A DNA stretch of 64,000 nt from Claveliimonas bilis (lineage in GTDB: Bacteria > Bacillota > Clostridia > Lachnospirales > Lachnospiraceae), in assembly GCF_030296775.1 (NCBI RefSeq), contig NZ_AP027742.1, forward strand, positions 496,001-560,000. Direction: 5' to 3'. Under the pieces are notes generated by a model. The model did not search any database and had not been told where the DNA came from. It worked only from the letters and a program-made list of their open reading frames with translations. Positions 55,130-62,972 of this stretch are shown one piece after another. Each line of letters starts with the position of its first letter. Within the stretch, counting starts at the first letter, position 1. A program made the translations under genes and the position numbers.

Positions 55130-55954
55130 ATGAAAATCGCACAGATACAGTCCCGTGTTTATAATGATAAGAAGAAAAATGCAGAACAACTGAAGCTGTA
55201 TCTCGAAAAAATAAAATCGGAGAGACCGGATCTTGTAATGCTGGGGGAAATGTTTAACTGTCCCTATGAGACAAAGCAGTTTCCGCTTTATGCAGAGGAA
55301 GAAGGCGGGGAAACATGGAAGATGTTAAGTCATCTTGCAAAGGAATACGGGATTTACCTTGCAGCAGGCTCTGTCCCGGAAATTGCAGAGGGGAAGATAT
55401 ACAATACTGCTTATGTCTTTGACAGAAATGGGAAGCAGATCGCGAAGCACAGGAAAGCGCATCTCTTTGACATTCAGGTCGAGGGCGGTCAGCATTTTAA
55501 GGAATCAGAAATATTGACGGCGGGGGATAAGTGTACGGTATTTTCCACAGAATTTGGAAAAATCGGACTCTGTATCTGTTTTGACTTCCGTTTTCCGGAG
55601 CTGGCAAGGATGATGGTACTTAGGGGAGCGAAAATGATTCTGGTTCCGGCGGCATTTAACATGACCACAGGACCGGCGCATTGGGATGTAATGTTCCGCG
55701 GCCGGGCTGTGGACAACCAGTGTTTTGTGGCAGGTACTTCCAGTGCAAGAGATACAGGAGCCTCTTATGTTGCCTGGGGGCATACCCTTCTGGTATCTCC
55801 ATGGGGAGATGTCATTGAAGAGATGGAGGGAGAAGAAGGATACATTATCCATGACGTTGATCTGAAAGAAGCAGATAGTATCCGCAGGCAGCTGCCGCTT
55901 CTTTCGGCGCGCCGGACGGATATATACCAGAGCGAAAATGGAGCAGAATTTTAA
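55130..55954 (+). CDS. Nitrilase-superfamily carbon-nitrogen hydrolase (omega-amidase-like)
   Basis: 274-residue amidase. The catalytic triad is readable: Glu in VMLGEMFNCPYE, Lys in KHRKAHLFDI, Cys in GLCICFDFRFPELARMM. The family branch resembles omega-amidase/Nit2, which hydrolyses alpha-ketoglutaramate or similar. Start at 55130 after AAAGGAGGGATTTCC. Probably monocistronic after the tuf terminator. Confidence 0.9.
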   Translation: MKIAQIQSRVYNDKKKNAEQLKLYLEKIKSERPDLVMLGEMFNCPYETKQFPLYAEEEGGETWKMLSHLAKEYGIYLAAGSVPEIAEGKIYNTAYVFDRNGKQIAKHRKAHLFDIQVEGGQHFKESEILTAGDKCTVFSTEFGKIGLCICFDFRFPELARMMVLRGAKMILVPAAFNMTTGPAHWDVMFRGRAVDNQCFVAGTSSARDTGASYVAWGHTLLVSPWGDVIEEMEGEEGYIIHDVDLKEADSIRRQLPLLSARRTDIYQSENGAEF

Positions 55955-56013
55955 TGATAAAAAATTAACGAAAAAATCGAAAATATAAACTGCATATTTG
56001 GATAGTTTTCATC

Positions 56014-56041
56014 TTGCTTTTTGAATAAAAAGTTCTATAAT
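56014..56041 (+). promoter_or_regulatory. Promoter of the glycerol dehydrogenase gene
   Basis: TTGCTT (56014-56019), 16-bp spacer, TATAAT (56036-56041), 52 bp before the start codon. Confidence 0.7.
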
Positions 56042-56092
56042 AAAATTAAATTGATAAATAATTAACAATAAAAATTGTAGGAGGGTGTTACT

Positions 56093-57181
56093 ATGGCAAG
56101 ATTAAGACTGATGCGTGCTCCGCAGAAATATGTGCAGGGAAAAGATTCTCTTTTGAGTTTCTATGAAGAGATGAAAGAGCTGGGAAACAAATGGCTGTTT
56201 ATTTGTTCAAAAAGTGGACATAAAATGTGCCATGACAAGATTGAAAAAAGTTTCGGCACTGCAGATGACAGCAGGTGCTATGAAATCTTTGGCGGTGTTT
56301 CCAGTGTCGGTGAAATTGAAAAAATGAGAGCGATTGTCCGTGAGAAGGGGATCAATGTTGTAGTTGGCGTGGGCGGAGGTTCTGCAATAGATACGGCCAA
56401 GGCAACTGCTTACTATGAAAAGCTTCCGGTTGTCATTGTTCCTACTGTTGTGGCAACAGATGCCCCCTGTACCGGCCTTTCTGTTATTTATAATGACGAT
56501 GAGACTTTTAACAGTTATCTGTTTTATCCGAAAAATCCGGAGGCAGTTATTGTGGATAGTGATATCATTGCCAAGGCGCCCGTGAGATTCCTGGTTGCCG
56601 GAATGGGAGATGCTCTGGGCACTTATTTTGAGGCCAGGGCCTGCCAGAGGACAGATGCCCCCAGTCTGGAATTTGGAGGAATTACAAGATCGGCTATGGC
56701 TCTTTGCGGTCTGTGTTATGAAACATTGAAAGAATACGGGGCAGCGGCAAAACATGCCTGCGAAAATCAGGTTGTTACTCCTGCTCTGGATGCGATTATC
56801 GAAGCGAATGTATATCTGTCCGGTGTCGGTGCAGATAACGGCGGTCTGGCTGTAGCTCATTCCTTCTACAATGGACTGACAGCTCTTGGCGGACACAGCG
56901 CTCCGCATGGAAATTGTGTGGCATATGGCACTTTGGTACAGCTTGTTCTGGAAGGAGCATCCAAAGAAGAATTTAAAGAAGTGCAGGATTTCTGCATGGA
57001 AGTAGGGCTTCCGATTACTCTGGAAGAGCTTGGAGTTACAAAGAAAGAAGAAATTGAGGTAATTGCGAAGAATGCATGTGCAGAGGGAGAATCCATCCAT
57101 AACATGGTAGCGGATGTAACGCCGGAGCAGTTATATGATGCGATTGTTGCGGCAGATTCTCTTGGAAGAGCCAGAAAATAA
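56093..57181 (+). CDS. gldA: Glycerol dehydrogenase-like iron/zinc alcohol dehydrogenase
   Basis: 362-residue member of the GldA branch of group III alcohol dehydrogenases. NAD-site GVGGGSAIDTAKA and VPTVVATDAPCTGLSVIY. Metal ligands in GMGDALGTYFEA and HSFYNGLTALGGHSAPHGNCVAYG. It would interconvert glycerol and dihydroxyacetone with NAD. The start follows GGAGGGTGTTACT, and the gene ends at a terminator shared with the opposite CobW gene. Confidence 0.9.
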   Translation: MARLRLMRAPQKYVQGKDSLLSFYEEMKELGNKWLFICSKSGHKMCHDKIEKSFGTADDSRCYEIFGGVSSVGEIEKMRAIVREKGINVVVGVGGGSAIDTAKATAYYEKLPVVIVPTVVATDAPCTGLSVIYNDDETFNSYLFYPKNPEAVIVDSDIIAKAPVRFLVAGMGDALGTYFEARACQRTDAPSLEFGGITRSAMALCGLCYETLKEYGAAAKHACENQVVTPALDAIIEANVYLSGVGADNGGLAVAHSFYNGLTALGGHSAPHGNCVAYGTLVQLVLEGASKEEFKEVQDFCMEVGLPITLEELGVTKKEEIEVIAKNACAEGESIHNMVADVTPEQLYDAIVAADSLGRARK

Positions 57182-57192
57182 AGGAAATAAAA

Positions 57193-57219
57193 TTCCGGCT
57201 GTCAGGAAGACGGCCGGAA
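57193..57219. terminator. Bidirectional terminator between gldA and the CobW-type gene
   Basis: TTCCGGCTGTC (57193-57203) pairs with GACGGCCGGAA (57209-57219) around AGGAA. It overlaps the 3' end of the minus-strand gene. T runs are weak on both sides. Confidence 0.6.
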
Positions 57220-58128
57220 CTGTATACGGGGAATGTACTGTGGAAGGAGTTTCCGGCGCAGTGCATTCCTTTTTATATTTGTGCCAATAAACACACCTTG
57301 AGATTTGCCGGATGATTCGAAACCAGTGAGACTGTAGCGCATATCCACGGTATCAAAACGAAGATGGCACTGTCCTGTATTAAGGATCCCTTTTGACCGG
57401 CAGATGTCTCCAAATTCTCCCCGGACAAGCTGCTCTAAAAAGAGAAGAAGAGCAGAGCTGTTTTCCAGAGAAATGCCGGATAGAGTGAAGCTGTCAAAAT
57501 CAGACTTGGCCTCTCCTTTGTTTTCTATTATATTTCCGCTGAAGTCCGTTTCCAGAAGACTTTCCCACCAGGAAGAGTCAAGATAAGAATAACGCTGGAC
57601 CTGTATCCTGGCATCCGGTGCTGTCTTTTGAACTTTTTGGACAAATTCGGCGGTCTCTTCAGGTATATGGAAGTTTCGTTTGGATATTACAATGGTTCCG
57701 GCAGATTTCAATTGATCTTGAAAAATTTCCTCATAGTCATGCATATAGCGGTCAAAGCAGTTGGCATCCAGAATAGTCACGGGGCGAAGCAGAGTGATAC
57801 GCTCATATTCGATCTGCCGGATATTCTGGATGACATTGCTTAACATACCGACGCCTGTAGGTTCCACAATGAGATACTCCGGATCCAGAGTGTTGGCAAT
57901 GGTCAGGATGGAAGATGCGAAATCTGCTTTCATGGTGCAGCAGATACATCCTTCTGTCATTTCCCAGATATTCAGTTTTTCGTTATCCTGGAGAAAGGTT
58001 TCATCCATATTTGTCTCGCCGTATTCGTTTTCCATGACAACAAAATCACGGTCCAGTTTGCGGGACATCTCTTTTATAAAGGTGGTCTTTCCGGCGCCAA
58101 GAAATCCGGATACGATCAGTATCTTCAT
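57202..58128 (-). CDS. CobW/COG0523-type G3E GTPase (metallochaperone-like)
   Basis: 308-residue GTPase. Walker A GFLGAGKTTFIK, the metal-binding EGCICCTMKADF, Walker B-like YLIVEPTGVGM and a base-specificity region near VISKRNFH. The C-terminal CobW domain is shortened. COG0523 proteins deliver metals to partner enzymes. It lies 24 bp downstream of a zinc alcohol dehydrogenase gene on the same strand, so that enzyme is the obvious candidate client. Confidence 0.9.
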   Translation of the reverse strand: MKILIVSGFLGAGKTTFIKEMSRKLDRDFVVMENEYGETNMDETFLQDNEKLNIWEMTEGCICCTMKADFASSILTIANTLDPEYLIVEPTGVGMLSNVIQNIRQIEYERITLLRPVTILDANCFDRYMHDYEEIFQDQLKSAGTIVISKRNFHIPEETAEFVQKVQKTAPDARIQVQRYSYLDSSWWESLLETDFSGNIIENKGEAKSDFDSFTLSGISLENSSALLLFLEQLVRGEFGDICRSKGILNTGQCHLRFDTVDMRYSLTGFESSGKSQGVFIGTNIKRNALRRKLLPQYIPRIQFRPSS

Positions 58129-58152
58129 GTGTTATAATCCTCCATGGGGCAG

Positions 58153-59214
58153 TTAATCTTCGATTTTTACAACTGGTTTGATCAGATCCTTCGGTTTGTC
58201 ACGCATCATGAACAGAGCTTCTTCCAGATGTTCCCAGCCTTCAAATACATGAGATACAAGAGGATGCACATCAAGTTTTCCGGCAGAGACAAGTGCGCCC
58301 AGTTTTTCCATACGGAGACGTCCGCCCGGCATCAGTCCGCCGTTGATCTGTTTGTGTCCCATGCCGACGCCCCACTCGGCGCGGGGGATGTTTACATAGG
58401 TTCCGCTTCCGAGATAATTTACATTTCCGATTTTTCCGCCTGGTTTCAGGGCTTTAACGGCTGATTCAAAGGTTTCGCATCCGCCTCCGGCAACGATCAC
58501 TTTATCTACGCCTTTTCCTCCTGTCATGGCAAGAACCTGATCTTCGATGCTTCCATCTTTATAACTGATAAAATCAACAGCGCCGTATCCTTTGGCTGCT
58601 TCTACACATGCCGGGCGTGTGCCGACTGCAATGATCCTGGATGCGCCTCTTAAATTTGCTCCGGCAACTGCCATAAGGCCGACCGGGCCGATTCCGATTA
58701 CAAGAACGGTATCTCCAAACTGTACGTCTGCCAGTTCTACGCCGTGGAATCCGGTAGGAACCATATCAGACAACATACATGCGTCTACCGGAGTAATGTT
58801 GTCAGGCAAAAGTGCGAGATTGCCGTCGGCATCGTTTACATGGAAATATTCGGAAAATACGCCGTCTTTAAAGTTGGAGAATTTCCATCCTGCAAGCATT
58901 CCGCCGGAGTGCATGGAGTATCCTGCCTGGGCTTCCAGAGAGTTCCAGTCAGGTGTAATGGCCGGAACAAGAACACGGTCTCCGGGTTTGAAATCCTTTA
59001 CAAGAGAGCCTACTTCTACAACTTCAGCACAGCATTCATGCCCAAGTATCATATTGTGACGTTCTCCGATGGCGCCTTCCCAGAGAGTGTGAACATCGGA
59101 TGTACAGATGGCAACTGCCAGTGGTTTGCAAATGGCATCCAGTGGTCCAAAGTCAGGTTTTTCTTTTTCGATCCAACCGGATTCCCCGATTTTAAGCATT
59201 GCATAGCCTTTCAT
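58153..59214 (-). CDS. Zinc-dependent secondary-alcohol (isopropanol-type) dehydrogenase
   Basis: 353-residue medium-chain alcohol dehydrogenase, very similar in layout to the NADP-dependent Thermoanaerobacter/Clostridium secondary-alcohol enzymes. Catalytic-zinc ligands Cys in LAVAICTSDVH, His-Glu in MILGHECC, and Asp in CMLSDMVPTGFHG. NAD(P) site VIGIGPVGLMAVAG followed by VGTRPA, with an Arg that suits NADP. The C-terminus DKPKDLIKPVV is typical. The structural zinc lobe is replaced, as in that subgroup. Confidence 0.93.
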   Translation of the reverse strand: MKGYAMLKIGESGWIEKEKPDFGPLDAICKPLAVAICTSDVHTLWEGAIGERHNMILGHECCAEVVEVGSLVKDFKPGDRVLVPAITPDWNSLEAQAGYSMHSGGMLAGWKFSNFKDGVFSEYFHVNDADGNLALLPDNITPVDACMLSDMVPTGFHGVELADVQFGDTVLVIGIGPVGLMAVAGANLRGASRIIAVGTRPACVEAAKGYGAVDFISYKDGSIEDQVLAMTGGKGVDKVIVAGGGCETFESAVKALKPGGKIGNVNYLGSGTYVNIPRAEWGVGMGHKQINGGLMPGGRLRMEKLGALVSAGKLDVHPLVSHVFEGWEHLEEALFMMRDKPKDLIKPVVKIED

Positions 59215-59256
59215 ATCGTTCCCTCCTTTTACTTTTTGAAATTGATAATTTATCTC

Positions 59257-59285
59257 ATTATAACAGGACGCCTATGAAAAGTAAA
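59257..59285 (-). promoter_or_regulatory. Promoter of the alcohol dehydrogenase-CobW operon
   Basis: On the minus strand TTTACT (59285-59280), 17-bp spacer, TATAAT (59262-59257), about 43 bp before the start codon. Confidence 0.7.
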
Positions 59286-59333
59286 TAAAAAACAGAAAAT
59301 TAACAATAATTTATTAAGTTTGTAGAAAATATA

Positions 59334-59957
59334 TCAAATACAATCTAATATTTTGAATATATAAAGAAAAATGTGACAGATAATCCAGCATATAAGGGAG
59401 AATCCGACTGTAAGATAGAAGAGTATTCCAGCCAAAAGAGTATAGAGATTCAGACAAGTAAGGATAACTGGAAGAAGGCAGATAAATATCATGAGCATGG
59501 AATAAGGAAGCCGCCCGAAGGAAAGAAGAAAAGAATTTTTTATAACAGCAGACAAAGAGAGAGTATAGCGGGCAATCAAAGCATAAGCATAAAGGCTTAT
59601 AGATATGACAAAAAATTCTATAATGAAGAGAAAAACAAAAAGGATATTGCCAAGAAACGCAAGACCCATTTGCCGGATGATCAGAAAATCAGCGGTCAGG
59701 ATCAGCTGAAGAAAAAGAGAACCAAACCAGAGAGCAGTTCCCTGTTTGAAATTGTTTTTAAAAGCATAAAAAAACTCCCGGGCAATATAACTTTCATTTT
59801 TTTGAATGAGTTTAAACATAACAGAATAGAGGGCGGCAGTAGAGGCGCCCATAGTAAACAGCGGAATGGAAAAAATAATCCAAAGTATATTGAGAAGAAA
59901 AAAATCGGTTATGCGGGAAAGAAAACGAAAAATAATGTGATCTGTTATGTTTTTCAA
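59334..59957 (-). CDS. YesL-family (DUF624) membrane protein
   Basis: About 207 residues with five or six membrane helices. The N-terminal DFFLLNILWIIFSIPLFTMGASTAALY is the YesL signature. A TTG at 59957 sits 7 nt after GAGAGG and is preferred; a GTG at 59966 is the other option. YesL proteins often accompany carbohydrate ABC transporters, which fits the solute-binding protein at the window end. Divergent from the GntR regulator. Confidence 0.82.
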   Translation of the reverse strand: MKNITDHIIFRFLSRITDFFLLNILWIIFSIPLFTMGASTAALYSVMFKLIQKNESYIAREFFYAFKNNFKQGTALWFGSLFLQLILTADFLIIRQMGLAFLGNILFVFLFIIEFFVISISLYAYALIARYTLSLSAVIKNSFLLSFGRLPYSMLMIFICLLPVILTCLNLYTLLAGILFYLTVGFSLICWIICHIFLYIFKILDCI

Positions 59958-60095
59958 AATATACACCTCTCAGTTCTTGCAGTAGTTCCCTGGGATTTTA
60001 TGGGTGACGTTATGATGTCGGCGGCTTGCTCAGCGCTGTGCACTTCCAAAATCCTGTCCTGACATCGTATATATTATATCATAAGTAAATAAAAC

Positions 60096-60124
60096 TTGCA
60101 CAACTTGTTTTAAGACGTTATAAT
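60096..60124 (+). promoter_or_regulatory. Promoter of the GntR gene with overlapping AAGACGT motif
   Basis: TTGCAC (60096-60101), 17-bp spacer, TATAAT (60119-60124). TTAAGACGTTA (60110-60120) overlaps the spacer and -10 and resembles the palindrome at 61024, so it may be an autoregulatory operator. Confidence 0.65.
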
Positions 60125-60147
60125 ATGAATGAGTAGGAGGTGGGAAG

Positions 60148-60873
60148 ATGGAAATTATGAATAGTGGGAGCAGTCAGCCCTTATATTTACAGTTAAAGGA
60201 ACATTTGAAAAGACAAATAGATACCGGAGAGCTGAAGCCGGGAGACAGGATATTGTCAGAGGCGGGTTTGGTAAAAAAGTATAATTTGAGCAGAGTGACT
60301 GTAAGAAGGGCGATTGAAGAGCTTGTGAAAGCAGGATATTTGATCAAAATACAGGGAAAGGGGACGTTCGTTTCCCAAGTAGCAGAATTTGAAGCTGTAA
60401 AGAACATCCGCAGTTTTACAAAAATATGCCAGATGCAGGGACATGATACTATTGCGGATGTGAGGCGTGCGGAATTAACTGAGGGAACAGAGGAGTTGTG
60501 CAGCTTTTTAAATCTGTCTCCGGGATCACAGGTTATGCTGATAGAGAGAGTACGAAAAGTGGACGGTGTTCCGGTTGTTCTGGAAAAAAATTACTTTCAT
60601 CCCTTTTGTGAGTTCTTAAAAATGGAGGATCTGACAGGTTCGCTTTATGAAATTCTCATTGAAAAATATCATATATTTCCTTCCAAAAAAGGATTGAATA
60701 AGGTAGAAATTGCCAATGTCAATAAAGAGGAAGCAAAACTTTTGAAGATTACAGAAGGAATGGCTGTTATTAAAAATCATGTCCATGTATATGATGAAAA
60801 TGACAATCCTGTCCATGTAGTAGAAGAACTGGTCAGAGTAGACCAGCCGGAAATTTTCAAGTACTATTTATAG
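60148..60873 (+). CDS. GntR-family regulator with UTRA effector domain (FrlR-like)
   Basis: 241-residue HutC-subfamily regulator. Winged HTH about 8-75: LYLQLKEHLKRQIDTGELKPG, LVKKYNLSRVTVRRAIEEL, GKGTFV. UTRA ligand-binding domain from about 90, with MLIERVRKVDGVPVVLEKNYF. It lies just upstream of frlB/frlD-like genes and shares a DNA motif with their promoter, so it probably senses a sugar-phosphate of that pathway. Confidence 0.9.
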   Translation: MEIMNSGSSQPLYLQLKEHLKRQIDTGELKPGDRILSEAGLVKKYNLSRVTVRRAIEELVKAGYLIKIQGKGTFVSQVAEFEAVKNIRSFTKICQMQGHDTIADVRRAELTEGTEELCSFLNLSPGSQVMLIERVRKVDGVPVVLEKNYFHPFCEFLKMEDLTGSLYEILIEKYHIFPSKKGLNKVEIANVNKEEAKLLKITEGMAVIKNHVHVYDENDNPVHVVEELVRVDQPEIFKYYL

Positions 60874-60893
60874 AGAAAAGAAGAAACCAGCAG

Positions 60894-60923
60894 AGAAGCG
60901 CTTGTATGGGCGCTTCTTTTTTG
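60894..60923 (+). terminator. Terminator after the GntR gene
   Basis: AGAAGCGC (60894-60901) with GCGCTTCT (60910-60917), then a T run. Confidence 0.9.
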
Positions 60924-60986
60924 TTCTGATCGAAGATAAATAGAAAGGAAATAAAAAAGAAGTGGTATTATTTTTCTGAAAATTTA

Positions 60987-61014
60987 TTGACAGAATGGTA
61001 TTGGGTGATATTAT
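60987..61014 (+). promoter_or_regulatory. Promoter of the frl-like operon
   Basis: TTGACA (60987-60992), 16-bp spacer, TATTAT (61009-61014); start site near 61021. Confidence 0.7.
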
Positions 61015-61023
61015 ATAAAATAA

Positions 61024-61033
61024 AAGACGTCTT
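61024..61033. promoter_or_regulatory. Candidate GntR operator (palindrome AAGACGTCTT)
   Basis: Perfect 10-bp palindrome immediately downstream of the predicted start site. The half-site AAGACGT also occurs in the regulator's own promoter (60112-60118). Confidence 0.6.
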
Positions 61034-61058
61034 AATACATATTAAAGGAGGAGGAACA

Positions 61059-62042
61059 GTGAACATTCCAGAAATTGTAAGTGACTTGAAGAAGAGAAGC
61101 GAAAAGAAAGATACCCCTATCAGAAATGTTTATTTCATTGCCTGCGGAGGATCCCTGGCTGGAATCTATGCAGGGAAGTATCTGCTGGAGAGGGAATCTA
61201 AAATTTTCAATGTAGAGCTTTATAATGCCAGTGAATTTTTACTGACAACACCAAAGGCATTTGATGAAAACTGCCTGTGCATATGCAGTACATTGAAAGG
61301 GACACCGGAAGTAGAAGAAGCAATTCGTTTCTGCAAGGAAAAGGGTGCTTACACAATCGCAATATGTGGAGAGGGTAATGAGGAGACAACAAAATATGCA
61401 GACTATGTGATACGTTTTGAATCCATTGGAGAAGTGACGACACCTATGATGAAAACGAATGTGACTTTATCACTCTGGGTATCCTTTGAATTGCTGAAAC
61501 AGTTTGAAGACTATGCATATTATGATGAGGCGATGAAGGCCTTTGATGTCCTGGAAGATCTGGCAGAGAGAATCCGAAAATATGTAAACAATGGAAGAAC
61601 GGAAGAATTTGCAAAAAAGCACAGAAAGGAGGATGTGATTTATGTAATGGGTGGAGCGCCGGCCATGGGAGTTGCTTATGCCACCTCTATCTGCAGTCTG
61701 ATGGAGATTCAGTGGATTCATTCGCCGACTGTAAATTCAGCAGAATTTTTCCATGGTCCGTTCGAGACTTTGGATAAAAATCTTCCGATGGTTCATTTGA
61801 TCAGTGATGGAAGAAGCCGGGAGGAAGACTTAAGATGCCAGAGATTTATGGAAAAATTCGGAGAAAAGATTACGGTGATCGATGCCAAAGAGTTAGGAAT
61901 TGACATTCTGGGAGACAATGTAAAAGAGTACTTCAATCATGTACTTCTGGACTGTGCCTGGAGAGAATATCTGACAGCCCTGGCGATTGAACGTAAGCAT
62001 CCGAAAGAGACGAGAAGGTATATGTGGAAGATGAAATATTAG
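61059..62042 (+). CDS. FrlB-like SIS-domain sugar-phosphate deglycase
   Basis: 327-residue double-SIS protein from the GTG at 61059 (AAAGGAGGAGG site); the ATG at 60987 lies in the promoter and is rejected. Motifs YFIACGGSLAGIYAGKYLL, CICSTLKGTPEVEEA and the C-terminal HSPTVNSAEFFHGPFE are those of fructosamine/glucoselysine-6-phosphate deglycases. It would split a phosphorylated Amadori product into amine and sugar phosphate. The kinase is 27 bp downstream. Confidence 0.85.
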   Translation: MNIPEIVSDLKKRSEKKDTPIRNVYFIACGGSLAGIYAGKYLLERESKIFNVELYNASEFLLTTPKAFDENCLCICSTLKGTPEVEEAIRFCKEKGAYTIAICGEGNEETTKYADYVIRFESIGEVTTPMMKTNVTLSLWVSFELLKQFEDYAYYDEAMKAFDVLEDLAERIRKYVNNGRTEEFAKKHRKEDVIYVMGGAPAMGVAYATSICSLMEIQWIHSPTVNSAEFFHGPFETLDKNLPMVHLISDGRSREEDLRCQRFMEKFGEKITVIDAKELGIDILGDNVKEYFNHVLLDCAWREYLTALAIERKHPKETRRYMWKMKY

Positions 62043-62069
62043 TTTTTCAGGGAAGACAGGGGAAGATAT

Positions 62070-62972
62070 ATGCCAAAACTGTTGGGAATCGGAATTAATA
62101 CAATGGATATTTACCGCCATGAAAAAAGAATGTATCCTGGCGGGAATGAATTTAATATTGCATATCATGCCGCAAAGAATGGTACACAGGCTGCATTTAT
62201 GGGAGTTTTCACCAGGGAGGATCCTTTGAGCCTGATTTTGTATCATACACTAGAAGAGGCAGGTGTGGATTTATCTCATTCTCACTTCCAAAAGGGGACA
62301 AGCGGATTTGCTATCGTGGATCTGGTAAAAGGCGACCGGGTGTTTGTTGACTGGAACAAAAAAGGAGTTACTGATCTTTATCCATTTGTGTTCACACCGG
62401 AAGAAATAAGCTATATTAACACATTTGATATTGTATGTCTGAGCAGATGTGCCCGGGTAGACAATCAGAAAGTAGTCAAGCTTGCCCAGAGTGGAGCTGC
62501 AATATCTTATGATTTCTGTGATGATTATACAAAGGAAGACATAATCTGCCTGTCTCCCTATTTAAAATTTGCCTTTTTATCGGGAAGTCACCTAAGCGAG
62601 ACGGAGGTCAAAGATCTGTTAAGGGAGATAACAGCCCGAGGAACGGAAACGGCAGTTGCTACAAGAGGAGAGAAACCTGCCATCGCATTCGACGGGAAGG
62701 AATTTTACTATCAAAAACCTATGGAAGTAAAGGCTGTTGATACGATGGGAGCGGGAGATTCTTTTATCAGCAGATTTCTGACGGCATATCTGGATGTCGG
62801 GAAGAACGGGGAAAATGCAGATAAAGGCGCAAAGATAAAGAATGCGCTTTCAAAAGCGGCGTCTTTTGCGGCAGAGATTGTACAGAAACGCGGAAGCCTG
62901 GGAGTTGGATACGAAATGACAGAGGAACAAACAGAACGTATACTACAGACGCTTAAAGGAGGAAAAGTATGA
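62070..62972 (+). CDS. PfkB-family carbohydrate kinase (FrlD-like)
   Basis: 300-residue ribokinase-like enzyme. N-terminal GIGINTMDIYRHEKRMYPGGNEFNIAYHAAK includes the sugar-binding GGN. The C-terminal VDTMGAGDSFISRFLTAYL carries the catalytic GAGD. Position after frlB suggests phosphorylation of fructosamine-type substrates at C6. The stop overlaps the next ATG by 4 bp. Confidence 0.87.
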   Translation: MPKLLGIGINTMDIYRHEKRMYPGGNEFNIAYHAAKNGTQAAFMGVFTREDPLSLILYHTLEEAGVDLSHSHFQKGTSGFAIVDLVKGDRVFVDWNKKGVTDLYPFVFTPEEISYINTFDIVCLSRCARVDNQKVVKLAQSGAAISYDFCDDYTKEDIICLSPYLKFAFLSGSHLSETEVKDLLREITARGTETAVATRGEKPAIAFDGKEFYYQKPMEVKAVDTMGAGDSFISRFLTAYLDVGKNGENADKGAKIKNALSKAASFAAEIVQKRGSLGVGYEMTEEQTERILQTLKGGKV

